Below are positions 7,974-14,845 of a stretch of 17,246 bases of DNA, in pieces. The stretch comes from CAYVFC01 sp964450715 (lineage in GTDB: Bacteria > Myxococcota_A > Polyangia > Polyangiales > JAFGIB01). The translations under genes were made by a program, and so were the position numbers. Under the pieces are notes generated by a model. It searched no databases. It saw only the letters and a list, made by a program, of their open reading frames with translations, and was not told where the DNA came from. Each line of letters begins with the position of its first letter. Position 1 is the stretch's first letter. The DNA lies in assembly GCA_964450715.1 (NCBI GenBank), contig CAYVFC010000159.1, positions 1-17,246 of the forward strand, given 5' to 3'.

Positions 7974-9722
7974 ATGAACCCGATGCGGCTGATGCGCACG
8001 GTTCGCTACCTGAGAGCCGAGCAGATCGTCGGACAGGTGCGCGTGCGCCTGCAGCGCCGGTTCGAGAACGCCGCGGCGTTCGCGGAGCAGTCGGCTCCGG
8101 CCTGGCCCGGGGTTCGCTGGCAGCCCTGCGTGCCGTTTCTGGCCCCGGCTCCGCCGTCGAATCCGCAAACCCGCGTCGCGGGCGGCGAGCTGGTCTTTCT
8201 GAACCAGGCCCGAAGGGTCGGATGGCCGCCCGAGTGGAATACCGCGGGCTTGGCGTTGCTCTGGCAATACAACCTGCACTACTTCGAGTACCTCTGGGAG
8301 CTGGACTACGAGCACGCGAGAGAGATAGCGCGCGACTGGGTCCGGGCATACGGGCTCGGGCGGGGGCGAACCGGGTGGGAGCCCTACCCCATTTCGCTCA
8401 GGCTGGAGAACTGGTGCGCGGTGTTCTTCGCGAGGTTCAGGGCGCGGACGGAAGGCGATACCGAGTGGCGCGAGGAGCTATGGAAAAGTATCTGGCTTCA
8501 GGCGCAGTGGTTGCTGGAACACCCGGAAACGCATCTGCTGGGCAACCATCTGCTGGAAAACGGGGTTGCGCTGACGCTGGTGGGAGCGTGTTTCGAAGGG
8601 GAGGCGGCGCGGAAGTGGCGCGACGCCGGGCTGAAGATACTGAGACGGGAGATAGGCGAGCAGATCCTCCCCGACGGTGCGCACTTCGAGCGCTCTCCCA
8701 TGTACCAGGTGCGCATCGCGTATGCGCTGGCGCTTCTGGCGAACACGGGTGACGCGGAGCTGTACGGTCTGGTGGACAAGCCGCTACGGTCGATGATCCT
8801 CGCCCTGAAGAAGCTGTGCCACCCGGACGGTGAGATCGCGCTCTTCAACGACAGTTCCCTCGGAGTGTATCGAGAACCGGCCGAGATCATTGCCTTCGCG
8901 GAGCAGGTATCAGGACGGAACTGCGGGGCGGGTAAAACCACTGGGGGTGCGTTCGCGCTGGCCGAGGCGGGTTATTACGGTACCCGGGTGCCCGCGGAGC
9001 GCGGGGAACACTACCTGCTCTGCGACGCGGGTCCCGTAGGACCGGACCATATTCCAGGACACGCGCACGGCGACATCTTTTCCTTCGAGCTTTCGTTGAA
9101 CAATCACCGGGTGATCGTCGACACCGGCGTCTTCGACTACGAGGTATCCTCGATGCGAGCCTATTGCCGCTCCACCGCCGTACACAACACCTTGGAAATC
9201 GATGGACGCGACCAGTGCGAGCTCTGGCAGGCGTTTCGCGTCGGAAGGCGCGGGCGTCCGCATGACGTGAAGTGGGAGCCCTCAGACAACGGGGTTCGAC
9301 TCGGCGGTTGGCACGACGGATATCGCTGGCTGAAGGGGCGCCCGGTTCACCGGCGGGAGTTTTCCTGGAGCGACGCGGGCGTGCTGGTGGTCCGCGATAC
9401 CATCGAGGCCGACGGCCCGGTGAGCGGCGCATGCCGCCTGCATCTTCACCCCGACTGCGAGGTTCTGAAGATCGAGGGCAGGATGGTGACGGTCGGATAC
9501 CCGGCGGGCCGCGTGACCATCGTTTTTGCCGGCAAGGGAGAGCTCGACGAGCAAGGCGCTTTTTTTTGCCCCCGTTTCGGTTGCCGGTTAGATAATCGCG
9601 CGCTGGTGCTCTCGTTTTCCGGAAGCCGGGTGCAGACGGGTTTCTGCATTTCATCGGAGCCAATCGAGAGCTTCGACCTCGAGCTGGGCGCGAGGATACG
9701 GAACCGAACCATTGCCTGGTAA
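7974..9722 (+). CDS. Heparinase II/III-like protein, apparently cytoplasmic
   Basis: A 582-residue protein with an N-terminal alpha-helical toroid and a C-terminal beta-sandwich of the heparinase II/III family. Motifs: PYPISLRLENW (137-147), LLGNHLLEN (188-196), DGAHFERSPMY (234-244), GHAHGD (362-367) and RSTAVHNTLEIDG (399-411). Secreted relatives cleave uronic-acid glycans by beta-elimination with Tyr/His catalysis; the conserved HFERSPMYQ and GHAHGD stretches suggest an active site is retained. No signal peptide is visible: the N-terminus MNPMRLMRTVRYLRAEQI is basic and amphipathic, so the protein is probably cytoplasmic or membrane-associated, unlike degradative lyases. Its start lies 13 bp after the bi-domain oxidoreductase and its end overlaps the GT4 start by 11 bp. 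Lyase activity is family knowledge; a role in glycan synthesis or editing is inference. Confidence 0.9.
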   Translation: MNPMRLMRTVRYLRAEQIVGQVRVRLQRRFENAAAFAEQSAPAWPGVRWQPCVPFLAPAPPSNPQTRVAGGELVFLNQARRVGWPPEWNTAGLALLWQYNLHYFEYLWELDYEHAREIARDWVRAYGLGRGRTGWEPYPISLRLENWCAVFFARFRARTEGDTEWREELWKSIWLQAQWLLEHPETHLLGNHLLENGVALTLVGACFEGEAARKWRDAGLKILRREIGEQILPDGAHFERSPMYQVRIAYALALLANTGDAELYGLVDKPLRSMILALKKLCHPDGEIALFNDSSLGVYREPAEIIAFAEQVSGRNCGAGKTTGGAFALAEAGYYGTRVPAERGEHYLLCDAGPVGPDHIPGHAHGDIFSFELSLNNHRVIVDTGVFDYEVSSMRAYCRSTAVHNTLEIDGRDQCELWQAFRVGRRGRPHDVKWEPSDNGVRLGGWHDGYRWLKGRPVHRREFSWSDAGVLVVRDTIEADGPVSGACRLHLHPDCEVLKIEGRMVTVGYPAGRVTIVFAGKGELDEQGAFFCPRFGCRLDNRALVLSFSGSRVQTGFCISSEPIESFDLELGARIRNRTIAW

Positions 9723-10956
9723 GAAACGAATCCTGTTCTTCTCCCACTACTTCCCGCCCGAGGGCAATGCGCCCGCGTCGCGGGTATACGAGATGTGCAA
9801 GCGGTGGGTGCGCAGCGGGCACGAGGTGACGGTGGTGACCTGCGTGCCGAACGTTCCAGATGGCAAGGCGTACGAGGGCTATACCAATCGCCTGTCGCAG
9901 ACGGAACGTATGGACGGCATCACCGTGGTTCGGGTATGGACCTTCCTGGCGGCAAACAGGGGAACCGTATTGAGAACGGCCAACTACCTGTCCTATGCCT
10001 TGAGCGCCACCATCCGCTCGCTGTTCGTCGAGCGGCCCGATGTGGTCATCGCCACCAGCCCCCAGTTCTTCTGCGGTTGGGCGGGCGTGCTGACCAAGCG
10101 GCTCAGGGGCGTGCCCTTCGTGCTGGAGATCCGGGATATCTGGCCCGAGTCGATCGTGGCGGTCGGCGCCATGCAGCACAACCCGGCGCTTCGCTTCCTG
10201 GAATGGCTGGAAGACAGGATGTACGCTGAGGGGACGCACATCGTGACCGTGGGCGAGGGCTATCGGAAGCAGTTGTTACAGAAGAGCGTGCCGGATGACA
10301 AGGTGACGGTCATCACCAACGGGGTGGATCGGGAGATCTTCAAGCCGCGCGAGCCAGACGAACAGCTGAAGGCGAGCCTGGGATTGCAGGGTAAATTCGT
10401 CTGCTCGTACGTAGGAACCATCGGTATGGCCTGCGGCCTGGACGTGATCCTGCGCGCCGCAAAGCTGCTGAAGGACAGTGGCAGGGACGACGTGGCCTTC
10501 TTGCTGGTAGGCGACGGCGCCGTACGGCAGGAGCTACAGGATTCGGCGACCCGACAGGGGCTGGACAACGTGGTGTTCACCGGCCGCCAGTACAAGTCGG
10601 AGATTCCGCGTTTTCTCTCCATCTCGGACTGCTGCCTGGTGCACCTGCGAAAAACCGGGCTGTTCCAGACGGTCTTTCCCTCGAAGCTCTTCGACGCGCT
10701 GGCCACCAAGCGACCGGTGATCCTGGGAGTGGAGGGATACGCGGCGCGCTTTATTCGGGAGTCGGGGGGCGGTATATGTATCGAGCCAGAGAACGAGCGG
10801 GAGCTGATCGACGCCGTGGACCGTTTTCGGTCCGATCCGGAGCTGCGGCGAACGATCGGCGAAACGGGTTACGCCCATGTCACGGAGCACTACGACCGCG
10901 ATCGACTTTCGGAGGACTACCTGCAGGTAATCGATCGGGTCAGCGAAAAACGGTAA
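9712..10956 (+). CDS. Family-4 glycosyltransferase (WbuB-like)
   Basis: A 414-residue GT-B glycosyltransferase of normal length. The N-terminal acceptor half has HYFPPEGNAPASRVYEM (12-28) and RDIWPES (141-147), typical of WbuB/WcaI-like GT4 enzymes. The C-terminal nucleotide-sugar half has NGVDREIF (203-210), SYVGTIG (222-228), LVGDGA (265-270) and FPSKLFDALATKRPVILGV (322-340); the first acidic position of the usual E-x7-E motif is Asp here. It probably adds an N-acetylated aminosugar to the lipid-linked repeat on the cytoplasmic membrane face. The predicted start is TTG at 9712, inside the last codons of the heparinase-like gene in another frame, without a good ribosome-binding site; translational coupling is likely. 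Donor and acceptor are not determinable. Confidence 0.93.
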   Translation: MPGKKRILFFSHYFPPEGNAPASRVYEMCKRWVRSGHEVTVVTCVPNVPDGKAYEGYTNRLSQTERMDGITVVRVWTFLAANRGTVLRTANYLSYALSATIRSLFVERPDVVIATSPQFFCGWAGVLTKRLRGVPFVLEIRDIWPESIVAVGAMQHNPALRFLEWLEDRMYAEGTHIVTVGEGYRKQLLQKSVPDDKVTVITNGVDREIFKPREPDEQLKASLGLQGKFVCSYVGTIGMACGLDVILRAAKLLKDSGRDDVAFLLVGDGAVRQELQDSATRQGLDNVVFTGRQYKSEIPRFLSISDCCLVHLRKTGLFQTVFPSKLFDALATKRPVILGVEGYAARFIRESGGGICIEPENERELIDAVDRFRSDPELRRTIGETGYAHVTEHYDRDRLSEDYLQVIDRVSEKR

Positions 10957-11008
10957 CCGCTACCACGGCGCGTCGCGGATTCCGTTCGGGATCGAACGAG
11001 GAACGACC

Positions 11009-12217
11009 ATGCTACCAGCCCTGGACAAGAGCGTCTGCATTCTCGGTCTCGGTTATGTCGGGTTGCCCACCGCCGCCGTGCTGGCATCCCGGGGCTATAC
11101 CGTGCACGGCGTTGAGGTGAATCCCGAGGCGGCCAGGACCATCCAGAGCGGAAAAGCTCACATCGTGGAGCCGGAGCTCGACATCCTGGTCCGCGCAGCC
11201 GTGCAGACCGGCAAGCTCGAGGTCCATTCGGCGCCCGTGAAATCTGATATCTTCATGATCTGCGTGCCGACCCCGCTCACCGGACAGTGCGAGCCGGATC
11301 TGTCCTACGTGCGCAGCGCCACCGAGTCGATCTGCTCCTTGCTGGTCGAGGGGAACCTGGTGATCCTGGAATCGACCAGCCCGCCGGGGACGACCGAGTG
11401 GATCGCCTCGTTCGTACAGGAGCGTACCGGCCTGGAGCCGGGCAGGGTCTCCTACGCCCACGCGCCCGAGCGGGTGCTACCGGGCAAGGTTTTGCGAGAG
11501 GTGGTCGAAAACGACCGGATCATCGGTGGAATCGACGAGGCGTCTACCGAGCTGTGCGCCGAATTTTACCGGACATTCGTCTCGGGCCAGATCCATCTCA
11601 CCAGCGCGCGCATGGCCGAGACGGCGAAGCTGGCGGAGAACGCCTTCAGGGACGTGAACATCGCATTCGCCAACGAACTTTCCCTAGTGGCCGACGAGCT
11701 GAATCTGGACGTCTGGGAGCTGATCGGGCTGGCGAACCGCCATCCCCGGGTCAATATCCTCTCGCCCGGGCCGGGGGTGGGCGGCCACTGTATCTCGGTC
11801 GATCCGTGGTTTTTAGTGCATCGACTTCCCGAGCCGACCCTCCTAATTCGAACGGCCCGAGAGATCAACGATCGAAAGCCCGGCTGGGTCGTCGAACGGG
11901 TCGGACGGCGGGCCGAGCGCTTCAAGGCCGCCCGCATCGCCTGTCTCGGCCTGGCCTACAAACCGGATATCGACGATCTGCGCGAGTCGCCCGCGGTCGA
12001 GATCGTAAAGGCTCTGCAAAAAGAGATCGATGGGGAGCTACGCGTCGTGGAGCCCAACCTGCGTAGCCATCCCGAGTTCCAGCTCTGGGATCTGATGAAG
12101 GCTCTGTCCGACGCCGATATCGTGCTAGCGCTGGTCGCCCACAGGCAGTTCAAGAAGATCGAGCCCAGACTGCTGGCCGAGAAGATCGTGATCGACACCT
12201 GCGGAGCGTTTCGGTAG
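11009..12217 (+). CDS. wecC: UDP-N-acetyl-D-mannosamine dehydrogenase
   Basis: A 402-residue UDP-sugar 6-dehydrogenase that oxidises UDP-ManNAc to UDP-ManNAcA in two NAD+-dependent steps. An N-terminal Rossmann motif CILGLGYVGLPTAAVL (10-25) and acidic residues after strand 2 bind NAD; ICVPTPL lies at 84-90 and ESTSPPGTTEW at 121-131; the helix AKLAENAFRDVNIAFANE (206-223) contains the conserved Lys, Asn and Asp; the catalytic Cys is C261 in GVGGHCISVDPWFLV. The last pattern, with VDPWFL after the Cys, favours the WecC group over UDP-glucose dehydrogenases, though related UDP-aminosugar dehydrogenases (WbpA-like) are not excluded. GAGGAACGACC precedes the ATG, a good ribosome-binding site. 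It is the fourth gene of the plus-strand operon, 52 bp after the GT4 gene. No WecB epimerase is present in the window. Confidence 0.92.
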   Translation: MLPALDKSVCILGLGYVGLPTAAVLASRGYTVHGVEVNPEAARTIQSGKAHIVEPELDILVRAAVQTGKLEVHSAPVKSDIFMICVPTPLTGQCEPDLSYVRSATESICSLLVEGNLVILESTSPPGTTEWIASFVQERTGLEPGRVSYAHAPERVLPGKVLREVVENDRIIGGIDEASTELCAEFYRTFVSGQIHLTSARMAETAKLAENAFRDVNIAFANELSLVADELNLDVWELIGLANRHPRVNILSPGPGVGGHCISVDPWFLVHRLPEPTLLIRTAREINDRKPGWVVERVGRRAERFKAARIACLGLAYKPDIDDLRESPAVEIVKALQKEIDGELRVVEPNLRSHPEFQLWDLMKALSDADIVLALVAHRQFKKIEPRLLAEKIVIDTCGAFR

Positions 12218-12290
12218 CTCAGGCAAAGTCTATCGCATCTCTCTCCGATGCCCTTTACGGATCGTTGTTTCGACAGGAAAGGTGGAAAGT

Positions 12291-13007
12291 GTGCTGAATA
12301 CGTTAATCCATGACGGGTTTAAGCCTCTAAAAGAAACTCTTCCAAGGCCGATCTCGAATTCGCTCAGGAGTTTGGCCACCGCAGTACTTTGCCCTATTCT
12401 ATATAGCCAAAGAACGGGTCACTTTAGAAGTAGCTTTCTAAACGTCGCGGTTTCGAGGAGAGGGGAACCCATACCGTGGTACACATACCCTTGCATTGAT
12501 TTTCTAAAGTTCAGAAATTTCGAAAACAAGGTGATTCTAGAGTTTGGAGGGGGTCATTCCACGTTGTGGTGGGCGAAGCGCGCAAAACGTGTCCTCACGT
12601 TTGAGAGCGACAAGGATTGGTATGACAAACTCGAGAAAAGGATATCTTCAAACGTCGACTTATTCTTTGTATCTATGCAAAGCCCGGCTGTTACCGCTAA
12701 GCAGATCGGTGATATCTTGGGTTCCTATGATTACCCCAAGTATGACATAATCGTTATAGACGGGCTATACCGGTATGAGATGATAAAAGTTGCGCGCGAG
12801 GTGGTTTCCGCCACGGGCGCGGTGATTTGTGACGACTCGGAAGGATACGGCTTCTTCAAAGGATTCGAGGACAGCGGCCTAAATAGGGTCGATTTCTTCG
12901 GCAATGCCGCCGGCGTAGTTCTGCCGCGTTGTACTTCGATTTTTTTCGGCCCCGACTCTTTTCTATTCAACTGCCTGCACCCGATACCGGTGGCGAGCGA
13001 TGACTAG
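12291..13007 (+). CDS. Putative SAM-dependent methyltransferase-like protein
   Basis: About 238 residues with a Rossmann methyltransferase core: motif I ILEFGGGHSTLWWA (about 82-95), an acidic motif II after LTFES, and motif IV YDIIVID (about 151-157), followed by GAVICDDSEGYG. This resembles predicted methyltransferases found singly in polysaccharide clusters; the acceptor is unknown. GTG at 12291 is chosen because AGGAAAGG (12275-12282) lies 8 bases upstream; an in-frame GTG at 12282 overlaps that site and would add three residues. It follows wecC by 73 bp in the same direction. Its base composition is clearly more AT-rich (Lys/Asn/Ile codons with A/T thirds) than the four genes before it, so it likely has a separate origin. 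Confidence 0.75.
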   Translation: MLNTLIHDGFKPLKETLPRPISNSLRSLATAVLCPILYSQRTGHFRSSFLNVAVSRRGEPIPWYTYPCIDFLKFRNFENKVILEFGGGHSTLWWAKRAKRVLTFESDKDWYDKLEKRISSNVDLFFVSMQSPAVTAKQIGDILGSYDYPKYDIIVIDGLYRYEMIKVAREVVSATGAVICDDSEGYGFFKGFEDSGLNRVDFFGNAAGVVLPRCTSIFFGPDSFLFNCLHPIPVASDD

Positions 13008-13103
13008 AAGTGGTTTCAAAACCTCCGGACCGAGTATTTCGGAGCGCGGCGACCCCAGCTGCAAGGCGCGGCGACGCGGTCCGCGGCCCCGCCTCACGCT
13101 CGA

Positions 13104-13295
13104 AAATGCACCACATTCCCTCGGTTCGCGGAGCTGTGGAGCGTCAGTGAATACGCTTTAAAAGTCGTCAACCAGGCCACGCGTCGCGCTCTTTACGGCG
13201 AGGAGGTTCCCGCCGCCGAAAAGGTGGTCTCGATATTCGAGCCCCATACCGACATTATCATCAAGGACCGACGCGATACGCTCTTTGGTCACAAG
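13104..13295 (+). pseudogene. Fragment of an ISNCY-like DDE transposase
   Basis: In one plus-strand frame the translation reads FAELWSVSEYALKVVNQATR, then RRALYGEEVPAAEKVVSIFE, then PHTDIIIKDRRDTLFGHK. The pattern EKxxSIFEPHTDIIxKDRRDTxxGHK is that of the core of ISNCY-type transposases, as far as I recall the family. There is no start codon in frame and the match stops abruptly at GHK (13295), where sequence switches to the IS110 relic of the opposite strand. Roughly 60 codons of a 400+-residue protein remain. Upstream, 13008-13103 is GC-rich with no recognisable gene. Confidence 0.6.
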
Positions 13296-13892
13296 AGCTG
13301 CGCGCGCCGCGCCTTCAGGTGCTCATTGATCAGCACCAGCCCCGCCAGGTTCTCCTCCTGAAGCCCCCGCAGGTGGTAGGACTCCACAAATCCCTGCCGC
13401 ATCAGGTAGGTAATGGATACGCAGTCCTTGGCGTCGTTCTTGTCCACCGAGCCAGTCATCATCTCCCGGTAGCGCTTGACGGCATACGAGCTGACCTGCA
13501 CCACGTCGTAGCCGTTTTCCGCCAGGTACGAGGCCAGCGGCTTCTCGTAGCCCCCCCGAGGCCTCGAAACCGAACAGCCACTGGCCGATCAGGTGCCGGT
13601 CCCCGAGCTCGCTGACCCGGTCCCGCAGATGCTGAAATCCCGTCGCATCGTTGGTAAACGAGAAAGGCGGCTGGATGGTCTGACCCAGCGGGTCGAGAAT
13701 CACGGCGAAATACTGGCTCTTCGCCACATCGATCCCCAAGGAGGCACCGCGGTCTTGTGGACGTCCAGCTTGGCTCTTATCTCTTGGTAGCTTCTCTGTT
13801 CCGAAATACTCTGTTCCACGGTCTCCTCTTTCATCTCGTAAAGTTCGCAACTTGAGAGTAGGACGGAGGCCATTCACTTTTCGAGCCCTCAT
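13289..13892 (-). pseudogene. IS110-family transposase relic, frameshifted and truncated
   Basis: On the minus strand the N-terminal DEDD (RuvC-like) domain of an IS110 transposase is readable: SLGIDVAKSQYFAVILDPLG, then FGFEASGG, then in another frame YEKPLASYLAENGYDVVQVS, YREMMTGSVDKNDAKDC and GLVLINEHLKARRAQLL. The frame switch falls on a run of seven C (G on the minus strand) at 13551-13557; six would restore one continuous frame. The gene then ends at TGA 13291-13289, where foreign sequence begins, so the C-terminal domain with the catalytic serine is absent. The N-terminal boundary is unclear: the frame stays open to an ATG at 13892, while an ATG at 13834 opens a different frame (MKEETVEQSI). 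It cannot encode a working transposase. Confidence 0.85.
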
Positions 13893-14016
13893 GAAACGCG
13901 GGTTTATGCTTGAATCGGGGTACTCTTTTTCGTGTCCTCCCGCGTTGGTATAACGTAGTAGTGGCGAGTGCCGGAGGGGTATTGGCAGCTTTTCGACGCT
14001 CCATACACTGTTTCGT

Positions 14017-14031
14017 ACCTACCAGGTAGGT
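14017..14031. repeat. 15-bp perfect palindrome ACCTACC-A-GGTAGGT
   Basis: A perfect inverted repeat with a single-base centre, located in the 255-bp non-coding stretch between the IS110 relic and the minus-strand methyltransferase. It could be a protein-binding site or a remnant of the IS110 end, whose non-coding flank in that family encodes the bridge RNA. Nothing in the sequence decides between these. The rest of 13893-14147 shows no gene I recognise. Confidence 0.35.
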
Positions 14032-14147
14032 GGGATCGTGGACGCGATCTATAAACGTTTCTCCGGATCGGGATGAATCCGCCGATGGGCACCTAGGACT
14101 CGCCGCTATTTGAATCTAGCCCGTTTCCGTCCAATAAATATCCGCGT

Positions 14148-14789
14148 TCATTCCGCCCTCTTTTTCGCAAAAACCCATGTAGTAATGGGGAAAAGGGCAT
14201 CGTTCGTTTTCGCGATCCAATTGGCCGGATGCCAAGGAGCATTCGGTATAGGTAGATAACGGAAACCGAGAGCGAAAAAAAGATATGCGTACGGATTTCC
14301 CCAACCCCCGACGTCTATCACATCGCCGTGTCTAGACGCCAGCAACCTCAACCCTTCCGGAGTAAACCTCCAATAGTCACCCGGGCAACCATGAATTGGA
14401 TTATAAAAACAAGTTGTATGCAAGGCTATTCCGTCCCGTTTCAGCACGCGAAAGGTTTCGTCAATAGCCGATTGGGGATTTCCTTCCACGTGTTCGAGAA
14501 CTTGATCGCTGACCACCGCGTCGAACTCGCCATCGGAAAATGGCAGCTTAAAAATATTATACTCGGGGAATTCCGCGTCGAAGATCTGTTCCTCTTTATA
14601 CCCCAACAATTCTCCCAGTATCATGGAGTTGCTGATAGACAGCACCTTTTCACTTTTATCTCTTGGTCGGGAGTGGGTAGAAAGACGATTGTACATAGAA
14701 TAGCGGGTAATATGTGGGCCTTTATCTAGCCCCGCGGTAGAAAGTCGATACAATGGGATTGTGATCTTTTTTATCGCATTTCGTACCAT
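14148..14789 (-). CDS. Class I SAM-dependent methyltransferase (Methyltransf_11-like)
   Basis: A 213-residue protein. The clearest methyltransferase signal is LPFSDGEFDAVVSDQVLEHV (82-101), the motif IV region of the Methyltransf_11 group, followed by FRVLKRDG (113-120). Motif I, normally VLDxGxGxG, reads KVLSISNS (48-55), lacking the glycine-rich loop, so SAM binding may be altered or lost. A Cys/Trp-rich stretch CFYNPIHGCPGDYWRFTPEG follows, characteristic of a subgroup found in glycan clusters. It lies 56 bp downstream of the AsnB-like gene on the same strand and is markedly more AT-rich than it. The ATG at 14789 has GGAGA about 11 bases upstream, a rather long spacing. The substrate is unknown; a sugar or lipid-linked glycan is the contextual guess. 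Confidence 0.8.
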   Translation of the reverse strand: MVRNAIKKITIPLYRLSTAGLDKGPHITRYSMYNRLSTHSRPRDKSEKVLSISNSMILGELLGYKEEQIFDAEFPEYNIFKLPFSDGEFDAVVSDQVLEHVEGNPQSAIDETFRVLKRDGIALHTTCFYNPIHGCPGDYWRFTPEGLRLLASRHGDVIDVGGWGNPYAYLFFALGFRYLPIPNAPWHPANWIAKTNDALFPITTWVFAKKRAE

Positions 14790-14845
14790 ATCTTATATTA
14801 TCTCCGTATCCGGAAGTTACTGTAATAAGGCGACACACAGTAGGG

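Noticed and set aside
13736..13750. AAGGAGGCACCGC in the IS110 relic matches the left end of the first palindrome (4795-4807).
   Set aside because: A 13-base match is expected a few times by chance in a window this size, and here it lies within coding sequence of the IS110 domain (ASLGIDVAKS).
13904..14092. A 62-residue minus-strand open frame between the IS110 relic and the methyltransferase.
   Set aside because: No recognisable family, no clear ribosome-binding site, and an odd composition; probably chance.
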